Shown piece by piece: positions 1 through 10,440 of a stretch of DNA of 64,000 nucleotides. This stretch comes from Paraglaciecola sp. L3A3 (GTDB lineage Bacteria > Pseudomonadota > Gammaproteobacteria > Enterobacterales > Alteromonadaceae), in assembly GCF_009796765.1 (NCBI RefSeq), contig NZ_CP047023.1, positions 1,285,501 to 1,349,500 of the forward strand. Reading direction: 5' to 3'. A program made the position numbers and the translations under genes. The notes under the pieces are model-generated. The model had not been told where the DNA came from, searched no databases, and was given only the letters and a program-made list of their open reading frames with translations. Every line of letters begins with the position of its first letter. Within the stretch, counting starts at the first letter, position 1.

Positions 1-3000
1 ATCACCATCAATATCAGTATCATTACTTAATACATCTAATATATAGGAATTCTCGGCATTAACATTAAGCTCAAAGGTATCAGCAACAGCCACTGGTGCT
101 TGGTTAATGTTAATCACTTCAACACTAAAGCTAAGACTATCAGTAGCATTATCAGCACCGGAGTTGTCATTTACTGTAATTGTGATGCTACTCGTAACGC
201 CAACATCATCCTGCACTGGTGTACCGGTCAAGGTACCTGTTGCTGTATTAAACGACATCCATTCAGGATGACCAGTGATAGTAAAACTAAGCATGTCATT
301 AACATCAACATCTGTAACTATTGGAGTGAAATGATAATCACTATTTTCATCTATTTTAGTTTTTGGAGTTCCACTAATAACGGGGGCGTCATTAATATTT
401 GATACGGTTATGTTGAACGCAGGTAAGCTGGCACTTAGAATGCCATCGCTCACCGTAATCACCACACCAGTAGTTGTACCAACATCGTCATTACCTGGTG
501 TTCCAATTAAGGCTCCTGTTACTGCGCTAAACGTCGTCCATGTTGGTTGATTAGTGATGCTAAAACTTAATGATGTACCAACATCAATATCCGACGCGGT
601 TGGAGTGAAACTATAAACAGCATTTTGTGCAACACTGTTATTTGGTGTGCCATTAATAACTGGCGCATCATTAACATTCATGACCGTAAGATTGAAAGCC
701 GGCAAGCTGTCACTCGCACCAACGACATCACTCACTGTAATAATAATATTAGTAGTGGTGCCAACATCGTTGTTTGAAGGCCTACCACTTAGCATACCGG
801 TTGTTGTACTAAACGTTGCCCAAGAGGGTAATGTATTAATACTAAAGGTTGCTGTATCTCCACTATCAGCATCACTCACTGTTGGTATAAAACTATAGGC
901 AATATTTTGTGCAACACTGGTGATTGGCAAACCACTAATATTCGGAGCGCTATTAATAGTAAAGCTTGTAAGAGTTACAGGTGCATTCGAGTTACCAGCA
1001 GCATCGGTAACAGTAATGGTGCAATCACTGTAGGTGGCACTACTCAACACTGTAATGTTATCGGTTTGCGTTAATGTGATGGTGGAGTTACCTGAACTAA
1101 TAGTGCCTTCGTCACTACTACCACAACTCCCGCCAACGTTTAATGTGCCAGCTTCAGATGTCGAGATTGTAACGTTAGGCGTAGTGTCATTACTCGGCGT
1201 AGCAACGGCCGTTACCTCAGCAACGACTGGTGTAACTGCATCAACCAATACGGATGCGGTAGCGCCCACATTATTTAAGGTTAACGAAGCGTTATTATTT
1301 GCCGCATCTCTTAATGTACCGCCATTGGCAGATAAGGCGCCAATAGCAATGCCGTCACTATCACTTTCGCCTGTTTGTATGGTGTATCGGAATAATAATG
1401 CACTGCTGCCAGAGCCACTCATATACGTTGCTTGACGAGCTGTAGTGCCAACAGTAATTGCTAATTGTGGAGTACCACCTGCAGTGTTAACCGTCACGTC
1501 TTCATTAAAGTTGATAGTAAAATCAAGGCTTTGGCCAGCAATATAACTGGCGTTGGCCGGAACAGTCACTGAGGCAGTAGTTGGAGCCGTGGTATCAACC
1601 AATACGGCTAAAGTTGTACCCACGTTATTTAAGGTTAAGGTGGTATTATTGTTAGCAGTATCTTTTAAGGTACCGCCATTAGCAGATAAAGCACCAATAG
1701 CAATACCATCACTGTCACTATCACCGGCTTGTATGGTGTAACGGAATAATAATGCACTGCTACCAGAGCCGCTTATGTATGTTGCTTGACGTATGATTGA
1801 GCCAAGCATTATGGCTAATTGTGGGGTGCCGCCTGTTGTATTAACCGTCACGTTTTCATCAAAATTTATTGTGAAATCAATATTTTGCCCGGCAACATAA
1901 GTCGCGTTGGCCGGTACCGTCACTGAGGCAGTGTTTGGTGCTGCGGCGTCAATTAATACAGCTACAGTTGAGCCTACGTTATTTAACGTTAAGGTGGCGT
2001 CATTGCCAGCGGGATCTTTTAAGATACCGCCATTCGCTGTGAATGTGCTAATAGCAATGCCATCACTGTCGTCTTCGCCCGTTTGCACTGTGTAGCGGAA
2101 TAGTAAAGCGTTTGTGCCCGAGCCACTTTGGTAAGTCGCTTGACGTGTAGTCGCACCGATAGTGATAGCTAATTGTGGTGTGCCACCTACAGTATTAACC
2201 GTGATGTTTTCATCAAAGTTGACGGTGAAATCAAGGTTTTGCCCGGCAATATAAGTAGCATTGGCAGGAACCGTTACCGATATTGTGCTCGATGGTGTTT
2301 GGTCAATGGTAAAGCTTGTAAGAGTTACAGGTGCATTCGAGTTACCAGCAGCATCGGTAACAGTAATGGTGCAATCACTGTAGGTGCCACTACTCAACAC
2401 TGTGCTGTTATCGGTTTGCGTTAATGTGATGGTGGAGTTACCTGAACTAATAGTGCCTTCGTCACTACTACCACAACTCCCGCCAACGTTTAATGTGCCA
2501 GCTTCAGATGTCGAGATTGTAACGTTAGGCGTAGTGTCATTACTCGGCGTAGCAACGGCCGTTACCTCAGCAACGACTGGTGTAACTGCATCAACCAATA
2601 CGGATGCGGTAGCGCCTACACTATTTAAGGTTAAGTTGGCGCTATTAGAAGCCGCATCTCTTAATGTACCGCCATTGGCAGATAAGGCGCCAATAGCAAT
2701 GCCGTCACTATCACTTTCGCCTGTTTGTATGGTGTATCGGAATAATAATGCACTGCTGCCAGAGCCACTCATATACGTTGCTTGACGAGTTGTAGTGCCA
2801 ACAGTAATTGCTAATTGTGGAGTACCACCTGCAGTGTTAACCGTCACGTCTTCATTAAAGTTGATAGTAAAATCAAGGCTTTGGCCAGCAATATAACTGG
2901 CGTTGGCCGGAACAGTCACTGAGGCAGTAGTTGGAGCCGTGGTATCAACCAATACGGCTAAAGTTGTACCCACGTTATTTAAGGTTAAGGTGGTATTATT

Positions 3001-6000
3001 GTTAGCAGTATCTTTTAAGGTACCGCCATTAGCAGATAAAGCACCAATAGCAATACCATCACTGTCACTATCACCGGCTTGTATGGTGTAACGGAATAAT
3101 AATGCACTGCTACCAGAGCCGCTTATGTATGTTGCTTGACGTATGATTGAGCCAAGCATTATGGCTAATTGTGGGGTGCCGCCTGTTGTATTAACCGTCA
3201 CGTTTTCATCAAAATTTATTGTGAAATCAATATTTTGCCCGGCAACATAAGTCGCGTTGGCCGGTACCGTCACTGAGGCAGTGTTTGGTGCTGCGGCGTC
3301 AATTAATACAGCTACAGTTGAGCCTACGTTATTTAACGTTAAGGTGGCGTCATTGCCAGCGGGATCTTTTAAGATACCGCCATTCGCTGTGAATGTGCTA
3401 ATAGCAATGCCATCACTGTCGTCTTCGCCCGTTTGCACTGTGTAGCGGAATAGTAAAGCGTTTGTGCCCGAGCCACTTTGGTAAGTCGCTTGACGTGTAG
3501 TCGCACCGATAGTGATAGCTAATTGTGGTGTGCCACCTACAGTATTAACCGTGATGTTTTCATCAAAGTTGACGGTGAAATCAAGGTTTTGCCCGGCAAT
3601 ATAAGTAGCATTGGCAGGAACCGTTACCGATATTGTGCTCGATGGTGTTTGGTCAATGGTAAAGCTTGTAAGAGTTACAGGTGCATTCGAGTTACCAGCA
3701 GCATCGGTAACAGTAATGGTGCAATCACTGTAGGTGGCACTACTCAACACTGTAATGTTATCGGTTTGCGTTAATGTGATGGTGGAGTTACCTGAACTAA
3801 TAGTGCCTTCGTCACTACTACCACAACTCCCGCCAACGTTTAATGTGCCAGCTTCAGATGTCGAGATTGTAACGTTAGGCGTAGTGTCATTACTCGGCGT
3901 AGCAACGGCCGTTACCTCAGCAACGACTGGTGTAACTGCATCAACCAATACGGATGCGGTAGCGCCCACATTATTTAAGGTTAACGAAGCGTTATTATTT
4001 GCCGCATCTCTTAATGTACCGCCATTGGCAGATAAGGCGCCAATAGCAATGCCGTCACTATCACTTTCGCCTGTTTGTATGGTGTATCGGAATAATAATG
4101 CACTGCTGCCAGAGCCACTCATATACGTTGCTTGACGAGCTGTAGTGCCAACAGTAATTGCTAATTGTGGAGTACCACCTGCAGTGTTAACCGTCACGTC
4201 TTCATTAAAGTTGATAGTAAAATCAAGGCTTTGGCCAGCAATATAACTGGCGTTGGCCGGAACAGTCACTGAGGCAGTAGTTGGAGCCGTGGTATCAACC
4301 AATACGGCTAAAGTTGTACCCACGTTATTTAAGGTTAAGGTGGTATTATTGTTAGCAGTATCTTTTAAGGTACCGCCATTAGCAGATAAAGCACCAATAG
4401 CAATACCATCACTGTCACTATCACCGGCTTGTATGGTGTAACGGAATAATAATGCACTGCTACCAGAGCCGCTTATGTATGTTGCTTGACGTATGATTGA
4501 GCCAAGCATTATGGCTAATTGTGGGGTGCCGCCTGTTGTATTAACCGTCACGTTTTCATCAAAATTTATTGTGAAATCAATATTTTGCCCGGCAACATAA
4601 GTCGCGTTGGCCGGTACCGTCACTGAGGCAGTGTTTGGTGCTGCGGCGTCAATTAATACAGCTACAGTTGAGCCTACGTTATTTAACGTTAAGGTGGCGT
4701 CATTGCCAGCGTGATCTTTTAAGATACCGCCATTCGCTGTGAATGTGCTAATAGCAATGCCATCACTGTCGTCTTCGCCCGTTTGCACTGTGTAGCGGAA
4801 TAGTAAAGCGTTTGTGCCCGAGCCACTTTGGTAAGTCGCTTGACGTGTAGTCGCACCGATAGTGATAGCTAATTGTGGTGTGCCTCCTACAGTATTAACC
4901 GTGATGTTTTCATCAAAGTTGACGGTGAAATCAAGGTTTTGCCCGGCAATATAAGTAGCATTGGCAGGAACCGTTACCGATATTGTGCTCGATGGTGTTT
5001 GGTCAATGGTAAAGCTTGTAAGAGTTACAGGTGCAGTCGAGTTACCAGCAGCATCGGTAACAGTAATGGTGCAATCACTGTAGGTGGCACTATTCAACAC
5101 TGTAATGTTATCGGTTTGCGTTAATGTGATGGTGGAGTTTCCTGAACTTATAGTGCCTTCGTCACTACTACCACAACTCCCGCCAACGTTTAATGTGCCA
5201 GCTTCAGATGTCGAGATTGTAACGTTAGGCGTAGTGTCATTACTCGGCGTAGCAACGGCCGTTACCTCAGCAACGACTGGTGTAACTGCATCAACCAATA
5301 CGGATGCGGTAGCGCCCACATTATTTAAGGTTAACGAAGCGTTATTATTTGCCGCATCTCTTAATGTACCGCCATTGGCAGATAAGGCGCCAATAGCAAT
5401 GCCGTCACTATCACTTTCGCCTGTTTGTATGGTGTATCGGAATAATAATGCACTGCTGCCAGAGCCACTCATATACGTTGCTTGACGAGCTGTAGTGCCA
5501 ACAGTAATTGCTAATTGTGGAGTACCACCTGCAGTGTTAACCGTCACGTCTTCATTAAAGTTGATAGTAAAATCAAGGTTTTGGCCGGTAATATAAGTAG
5601 CATTTGCAGGAACCGAAACCGAAGAGACCGTTGGCGCTGCCGCATCAACTAATACACCAGTGGTTACGCCAACATTATTTAATGACAGCTGCACAAAGTT
5701 ACCTTCAGCACCAATAAGTGTTCCGCCATTTAGGTTTAGTGCACCAATAGTAATACCATCACTATCACTATCACCAGATTTCACTAGGTAACTAAATGCC
5801 AAGGTATTCGTGCCAGAACCACTTTGGTATATTGCTTGGTATGTGGTCGAGCCAAGGGTAATGGCTATTTGTGGTGTTCCCCCCGCTGTATTCACTGTAA
5901 TGTTTTCATCAAATTTAACCGTAAAAGTAAGAATTTGGCCAACACCATAAGTGCCGTTTGTTGGGATGTTTACTGATGTCACAGCCGCATCAGCAATAGC

Positions 6001-9000
6001 AGTAAGTTGACTGCTATTAGTATCGGTTAACGCACCGGAACTCGCTTGTAAATTAAAGTTCTCTGATGTTGCACCTGCAAGAGTATATTTACCTTGTAAT
6101 CCAGTAAAAGTAGCAACGCCAGCATTTGGTGTTAGTGATACTGTTGCTGGGTTGCCATCGGTATCACCTGTTCCATTAAATATTGCAGAACCCGTACCAT
6201 TCACTTCAGCAAGAGTAATAGTTGCTGCATAACCAGTGTCTAGCAAATTCGCTGCATCACGAGCTTCAATAGTAGGCACGGTGGTGAAAGGCGTTAACAC
6301 TCCATTGTTGAGTGATAAAGGCGTTGGCTGCGTGGTAAATACTAATTGTGTTGCAACAATATCTGACAGTAGAACATTCGCATTCACCGTACCGAAATCA
6401 GCGCCAACACCATCTTGATCATTGGCGGTTAAGGTAAATAATTCTTGGTCTGCCGTTGCCGTATAGGTTAACGCGGTAAACGTAGCCACGCCTGCAACTG
6501 CCGTAACCGCACCTCCAGTAATTACGCCGCTGCCGTTTTCAGTAAAGGTAATGGTTTCAGTAAAGCCAGCATCTAGAATACCATTGCCATCAACAGCCCT
6601 GACAACAGGCTGTGTTGTTAACGCAAGCCCAGAAATAGACCCCGCTGGTTGAGTAGAAAAATAGAGTCCCGTCGCAACCACATCAGAGGTAACAGGATTG
6701 GCATCCGTTGTGCTCATATTTGTGCCAACACCGTCTTGGTCATTAGCTGTTAACACGAAGTGCTGTTGATCAGCTGTCGCGCTATAATTAAGTGCTGTAA
6801 ACGTAGCTACACCAGCAACCGCGGCAACAGAACCACCAGAGAGGCTGCCTGCACTAGCTTCTGTTAGGGTAATCGTTTCGTTAAAGTCAATATCTGTATT
6901 GCCATCAGTATCTTGAGCGGTAACAACCGGTTGCGTGGTTAAATCACTGCCTGACACTGAACCAGATGGCTGTGTGGTAAATATTAATTGTGTTGCAACA
7001 ATATCTGACACGAGTGCATTCGCATTAACCGTACCGAAATCAGCGCCAACACCATCTTGATCATTGGCGGTTAAGGTAAATAATTCTTGGTCTGCCGTTG
7101 CCGTATAGGTTAACGCGGTAAACGTAGCCACCCCTGCAACTGCTGCAACCGCATCACCAGTAATTACGCCGCTACCGTTTTCAGTAAAAGTAATGGTTTC
7201 AGTAAAGCCTGTATCAGTCACACCATTAGCATCAACAGCCTTAACGACTGGTTGAGTGCTTAGCGCAACGCCTGAAACAGATCCTGAAGGTTGAGTATCA
7301 AACACCAAAGTAGTGGCTACCACGTCTGAGGTCAGTGGGTTGCTACTAACCGTCTGAAGATTAGAGCCCACTCCATCTTGGTCATTAGCGGTGATCGTGA
7401 AACTTTGTTGATCGGCTGTAGCCGTATAGTTAATGGCTGTAAACGTTGCCACTCCTGCAACCGCGGCAACAGAACCACCAGAGAGGCTGCCTGCACTAGC
7501 TTCTGTTAGGGTAATCGTTTCGGTAAAGCCGGTATCAATTATACCATTTGCATCTTGTGCGGTAACAACCGGTTGTGTGGTTAAATCACTGCCTGATACT
7601 GAACCAGATGGCTGCGTGGTAAATACTAATTGTGTTGCAACAATATCTGACAGTAGTACATTCGCATTAACCGTACCGAAATTAGCGCCAATACCATCTT
7701 GATCATTGGCGGAGATCGTAAAACTTTGTTGCTCGTCTGTAGCCGTATATTTTAGGGCTGTAAAGGTTGCCACACCTGCAACGGCAGCAACGCTTCCACC
7801 GGTTAATGAACCGGCACTAGCTTCAGTAAGTGTAATGGTTTCAGTAAAGCCTGTATCAGTCACACCATTAGCATCAACAGCCTTAACGACTGGTTGAGTG
7901 CTTAACGCAACGCCTGAAACAGATCCTGAAGGTTGAGTATCAAACACCAAAGTAGTGGCTACCACGTCTGAGGTCAGTGGGTTGCTACTAACCGTCTGAA
8001 GATTAGAGCCCACTCCATCTTGGTCATTAGCGGTGATCGTGAAACTTTGTTGATCGGCTGTAGCCGTATAGTTAATGGCTGTAAACGTTGCCACTCCTGC
8101 AACGGCAGCAACGCTTCCACCAGTTAATGAACCAGCGCTAGCTTCAGTAAGTGTAATCGTTTCTGTAAAAGCAGTATCTGTATTACCAAAGGCATCCATC
8201 ACTCTAACAACGGGCTGAGTGGTTAGCGCAAAGCCTGAAACAGAACCAGCTGGCTGTGTAGAAAAGACCATTGCTGTTGCAACGACGTCAACGCTGGAAC
8301 CGGTGCTATTTGTAACAGCACTTGTGGCACTCATTTGGCTTCCCGAACTACCAAGTGTTAAATCACTATCGCCATCTACACTCAATATTAAGGTTTGCCC
8401 TTCAGTTAAGTTGCTATTATCGTTGTAGTAAGCATTCACCGTATAAGTTTCGTTAGCACCGTCGGCAATAGACAGACTCAAGCCAGCGAAGGTAATAACA
8501 TTGCTGCTATAACTACCGGATACATTAATGGCATCAGGGCCATTTAAACGGAAAGTCAATTTACTTGGATCGATGGTACCACTGGTATTGAGTCTAATTT
8601 CAGTAACATTCGTTGCACTGCCGTCAGCTGTACCGCCATCGGAAATAACAAAATCAAAGATATTAATAGCTTCGCCCACCGAATCTAGAGTGGTATCAAT
8701 CGCTATCGGCTCAGACACGCCAGAACCTGCTGAAACAGTGGCATCGGAATCTGACAGGTTACTTGCCGTAATGCCATTGCCCGTTGTATCCGCTATATTT
8801 AGCGCACCATCGGCTCCTGCAGCCCAATCATCTGCGGCGGCAAGGTTATAGGTTGAAAAATCTGACGAAGACGTTCCGTTTTTATTGAGCAAATTATTTA
8901 CACTAGCTTTATCTGTAGCACTTAACGTTAAGGTAAAACTGGTGCCTGATGTTATTTCAACATTACTGGTATCCGTTAAGGTATAGTTACCGCCACCTTC

Positions 9001-10065
9001 ACCGGTCAGAGTAAATTTATTGGCCACTATGTCATTAGTAGCGCCTGCACGTCGAGTAAAACCAGAGCCTGCCACTGCGAGTGCGCCAGTACTTGCATTG
9101 TAAGTTGCGTTACTAATAGTTGGCAGCGGGACGTTTGAAGCAGTAATAGTATTGCCAGTCAGGTCTGCTGTGGCAGAGGCATCTGCAATAAAACCTGCCG
9201 CACCGGCGAGATTATAGCTGGTTCCACCCGTGGAACTGGTACTATTTTTATTGGCGATAGTATTAACACCAGCGCGATCAGCTGCGCTCAGGGTTAAAGT
9301 AAAACTGTTCGCGGAGGAAATCTCTACGTTCGCGGTATCGGTCAAGGTATAGCTAGCGCCGCCTTCACCCGTAAAAGTGAATTTATTGGCAATTACATCA
9401 TTGATAACGCCGGCTGTTGTCACGAAATTTGTGCCTGTTACCACAAGTTGTCCGGTGGAATTATCGTAGGTTGCACTAGTAATTGTTGGACTCAGCGCCC
9501 CAGGCGGAATCACATTACTATAAGTAATATTTTTAAAGGTAAAGTTACTGAAACTATTGGCATTGGCACAACAACCAGCAATTACCAAATTAAAGTCTAT
9601 TTGCGCGACACCATTTACAGGTGACGCCGTATTGTTTTCGAAAAAAGTAAACAAATCAAAATCTATTGAATTAATTAACAATTTAGTCGAATTCAATGTC
9701 ATCGTTTGTAATATTGCGCCGCCACTGTCCTTAAATACCACCGTTGAACTTGCATCAATCGTAATTCCTGGGCCACTGCCAGGAAAGGCATAAATAGTAA
9801 AAGCACTAATATCGACCGTTGCGGCATCAACACCATCCGTTTTTATTGTCAAGGTTTTAGTGCTCGTAGAATTATCATTCCAATACAATTCACTCCCATC
9901 ACTTATGAGGACATTATCGACAACTAAATTCACATCGGTTAACGATTTAAAGCCAGCGCCACCCGAATTAGCCCCACCTAAACCTGCAAATGTAGCAGCA
10001 TGCGACGTAGTCAACCAAAACATCAAAGGTAGTGACATTAATATTGTCATTATTTGATTATGCAT
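1..10065 (-). CDS. giant secreted Ig/cadherin-like repeat adhesin (C-terminus outside window)
   Basis: The minus strand is open for 3355 codons from an ATG at 10065 to the window edge, in one constant frame. An AGGAT-type ribosome site precedes the ATG. Residues 1-24 are a signal peptide (MHNQIMTILMSLPLMFWLTT, then SHAA). Next come an N-terminal domain to about residue 195; two units starting PTIT/PTIS-ATYxxSTG (about 195-430); a segment to about 590; seven ~107-residue repeats (about 592-1356) with TQPSGSVSG and NDQDGVG motifs; Ig-like units with VPANATYxAGQN; a 450-residue tandem array (about 1496-3036); three ~95-residue putative-Ig/CADG-like units with NDAPVIxGTP (about 3040-3317); and the start of a cadherin-like domain (NQAPVAVAD, NDTDIDGD). 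Such proteins act as cell-surface or released adhesins, often Ca-binding. The adhesin role is inferred; the secretion signal and repeats are seen. The export route cannot be judged without the C-terminus. Confidence 0.9.
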   Translation of the reverse strand, partial: MHNQIMTILMSLPLMFWLTTSHAATFAGLGGANSGGAGFKSLTDVNLVVDNVLISDGSELYWNDNSTSTKTLTIKTDGVDAATVDISAFTIYAFPGSGPGITIDASSTVVFKDSGGAILQTMTLNSTKLLINSIDFDLFTFFENNTASPVNGVAQIDFNLVIAGCCANANSFSNFTFKNITYSNVIPPGALSPTITSATYDNSTGQLVVTGTNFVTTAGVINDVIANKFTFTGEGGASYTLTDTANVEISSANSFTLTLSAADRAGVNTIANKNSTSSTGGTSYNLAGAAGFIADASATADLTGNTITASNVPLPTISNATYNASTGALAVAGSGFTRRAGATNDIVANKFTLTGEGGGNYTLTDTSNVEITSGTSFTLTLSATDKASVNNLLNKNGTSSSDFSTYNLAAADDWAAGADGALNIADTTGNGITASNLSDSDATVSAGSGVSEPIAIDTTLDSVGEAINIFDFVISDGGTADGSATNVTEIRLNTSGTIDPSKLTFRLNGPDAINVSGSYSSNVITFAGLSLSIADGANETYTVNAYYNDNSNLTEGQTLILSVDGDSDLTLGSSGSQMSATSAVTNSTGSSVDVVATAMVFSTQPAGSVSGFALTTQPVVRVMDAFGNTDTAFTETITLTEASAGSLTGGSVAAVAGVATFTAINYTATADQQSFTITANDQDGVGSNLQTVSSNPLTSDVVATTLVFDTQPSGSVSGVALSTQPVVKAVDANGVTDTGFTETITLTEASAGSLTGGSVAAVAGVATFTALKYTATDEQQSFTISANDQDGIGANFGTVNANVLLSDIVATQLVFTTQPSGSVSGSDLTTQPVVTAQDANGIIDTGFTETITLTEASAGSLSGGSVAAVAGVATFTAINYTATADQQSFTITANDQDGVGSNLQTVSSNPLTSDVVATTLVFDTQPSGSVSGVALSTQPVVKAVDANGVTDTGFTETITFTENGSGVITGDAVAAVAGVATFTALTYTATADQELFTLTANDQDGVGADFGTVNANALVSDIVATQLIFTTQPSGSVSGSDLTTQPVVTAQDTDGNTDIDFNETITLTEASAGSLSGGSVAAVAGVATFTALNYSATADQQHFVLTANDQDGVGTNMSTTDANPVTSDVVATGLYFSTQPAGSISGLALTTQPVVRAVDGNGILDAGFTETITFTENGSGVITGGAVTAVAGVATFTALTYTATADQELFTLTANDQDGVGADFGTVNANVLLSDIVATQLVFTTQPTPLSLNNGVLTPFTTVPTIEARDAANLLDTGYAATITLAEVNGTGSAIFNGTGDTDGNPATVSLTPNAGVATFTGLQGKYTLAGATSENFNLQASSGALTDTNSSQLTAIADAAVTSVNIPTNGTYGVGQILTFTVKFDENITVNTAGGTPQIAITLGSTTYQAIYQSGSGTNTLAFSYLVKSGDSDSDGITIGALNLNGGTLIGAEGNFVQLSLNNVGVTTGVLVDAAAPTVSSVSVPANATYITGQNLDFTINFNEDVTVNTAGGTPQLAITVGTTARQATYMSGSGSSALLFRYTIQTGESDSDGIAIGALSANGGTLRDAANNNASLTLNNVGATASVLVDAVTPVVAEVTAVATPSNDTTPNVTISTSEAGTLNVGGSCGSSDEGTISSGNSTITLTQTDNITVLNSATYSDCTITVTDAAGNSTAPVTLTSFTIDQTPSSTISVTVPANATYIAGQNLDFTVNFDENITVNTVGGTPQLAITIGATTRQATYQSGSGTNALLFRYTVQTGEDDSDGIAISTFTANGGILKDHAGNDATLTLNNVGSTVAVLIDAAAPNTASVTVPANATYVAGQNIDFTINFDENVTVNTTGGTPQLAIMLGSIIRQATYISGSGSSALLFRYTIQAGDSDSDGIAIGALSANGGTLKDTANNNTTLTLNNVGTTLAVLVDTTAPTTASVTVPANASYIAGQSLDFTINFNEDVTVNTAGGTPQLAITVGTTARQATYMSGSGSSALLFRYTIQTGESDSDGIAIGALSANGGTLRDAANNNASLTLNNVGATASVLVDAVTPVVAEVTAVATPSNDTTPNVTISTSEAGTLNVGGSCGSSDEGTISSGNSTITLTQTDNITVLSSATYSDCTITVTDAAGNSNAPVTLTSFTIDQTPSSTISVTVPANATYIAGQNLDFTVNFDENITVNTVGGTPQLAITIGATTRQATYQSGSGTNALLFRYTVQTGEDDSDGIAISTFTANGGILKDPAGNDATLTLNNVGSTVAVLIDAAAPNTASVTVPANATYVAGQNIDFTINFDENVTVNTTGGTPQLAIMLGSIIRQATYISGSGSSALLFRYTIQAGDSDSDGIAIGALSANGGTLKDTANNNTTLTLNNVGTTLAVLVDTTAPTTASVTVPANASYIAGQSLDFTINFNEDVTVNTAGGTPQLAITVGTTTRQATYMSGSGSSALLFRYTIQTGESDSDGIAIGALSANGGTLRDAASNSANLTLNSVGATASVLVDAVTPVVAEVTAVATPSNDTTPNVTISTSEAGTLNVGGSCGSSDEGTISSGNSTITLTQTDNSTVLSSGTYSDCTITVTDAAGNSNAPVTLTSFTIDQTPSSTISVTVPANATYIAGQNLDFTVNFDENITVNTVGGTPQLAITIGATTRQATYQSGSGTNALLFRYTVQTGEDDSDGIAISTFTANGGILKDPAGNDATLTLNNVGSTVAVLIDAAAPNTASVTVPANATYVAGQNIDFTINFDENVTVNTTGGTPQLAIMLGSIIRQATYISGSGSSALLFRYTIQAGDSDSDGIAIGALSANGGTLKDTANNNTTLTLNNVGTTLAVLVDTTAPTTASVTVPANASYIAGQSLDFTINFNEDVTVNTAGGTPQLAITVGTTARQATYMSGSGSSALLFRYTIQTGESDSDGIAIGALSANGGTLRDAANNNASLTLNNVGATASVLVDAVTPVVAEVTAVATPSNDTTPNVTISTSEAGTLNVGGSCGSSDEGTISSGNSTITLTQTDNITVLSSATYSDCTITVTDAAGNSNAPVTLTSFTINSAPNISGLPITSVAQNIAYSFIPTVSDADSGDTATFSINTLPSWATFSTTTGMLSGRPSNNDVGTTTNIIITVSDVVGASDSLPAFNLTVMNVNDAPVINGTPNNSVAQNAVYSFTPTASDIDVGTSLSFSITNQPTWTTFSAVTGALIGTPGNDDVGTTTGVVITVSDGILSASLPAFNITVSNINDAPVISGTPKTKIDENSDYHFTPIVTDVDVNDMLSFTITGHPEWMSFNTATGTLTGTPVQDDVGVTSSITITVNDNSGADNATDSLSFSVEVININQAPVAVADTFELNVNAENSYILDVLSNDTDIDGD
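960..5578 (-). repeat. 1350-bp in-frame tandem repeat, 3.4 copies
   Basis: Copies run at 960-2309, 2310-3659, 3660-5009 and 5010-5578 (partial). Each unit encodes 450 residues: three 118-residue Ig-like domains (354-bp sub-period) plus one 96-residue domain with a GGSCGSSDEG motif. The full copies differ at only a handful of positions, apart from a diverged patch of about 40 bp in the 2310-3659 copy. The length is a multiple of three, so copy-number change keeps the frame. Confidence 0.95.
6000..8292 (-). repeat. seven ~321-bp repeats in the adhesin gene
   Basis: A ~107-residue unit recurs near 8270, 7948, 7627, 7306, 6985, 6664 and 6340 (approximate start of each, reading leftward). Each has a VxATxLVFxTQPSGSVSG start, a TGFTETITLTEASAG middle and an ADQQxFxLTANDQDGVG end. 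The last copy, near 6340-6000, is the most divergent. Several stretches of a hundred or more bases are identical between non-adjacent copies, for example around 7260-7480 and 7880-8100. Confidence 0.85.
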
Positions 10066-10440
10066 AAATGATCCTGTAGTAAATAGCGGTGATAACTTCA
10101 CCCACATAAAAACCATGTGAGCATAAAATTGTTGTTTGTCTTATTAAAGCAGCAAGTAAAGTAAAGCCAGAACGAGGAAAGCCTGAATAAAATAAAACGC
10201 TGTCATAGCAAGATCATATCCATTGGTGTGGGCGCGATACACATAAGTCAGTGAATCAATTGATTATTCATTATTGATGCAACAAGCCAGTTGGTCAATT
10301 TATTTCTTTATAAACTAACTGTCTGATTTTATTGGATCTTTAATTATCTATATTATGAGTGCTATTTTTAAAGATATGATACTTTAATATTGATTATGCT
10401 TTTTATTTTAAAAAATTCGGTTCAGGTTAATGTATGAAAT
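10066..10440. other. intergenic leader of the adhesin gene
   Basis: This AT-rich non-coding gap of 375 bp lies between the adhesin start and the 3' end of the HupE gene. It contains the candidate promoter below and implies a long (about 190-200 nt) 5' leader. I see no other gene in it. Confidence 0.6.
10270..10298 (-). promoter_or_regulatory. candidate sigma70 promoter for the adhesin gene
   Basis: On the minus strand TTGACC (10293-10298) and AATAAT (10270-10275) are separated by exactly 17 bp. The match is good but not unique in such AT-rich DNA. Confidence 0.35.

Noticed and set aside
960-5578. Possible CRISPR or satellite array
   Set aside because: The repeat is 1350 bp, in frame and coding, with no short repeat/unique spacer pattern.
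100-10057. Many plus-strand open frames of 60-133 codons across the adhesin region
   Set aside because: They lie antisense to one continuous minus-strand frame with signal peptide and recognisable domains, and repeat with the 1350-bp period; they are shadows.
10410-10432. Third MITE end (AACCTGAACC on the minus strand)
   Set aside because: Only about 8-9 bases match the terminal repeat and no palindrome or second end is present.
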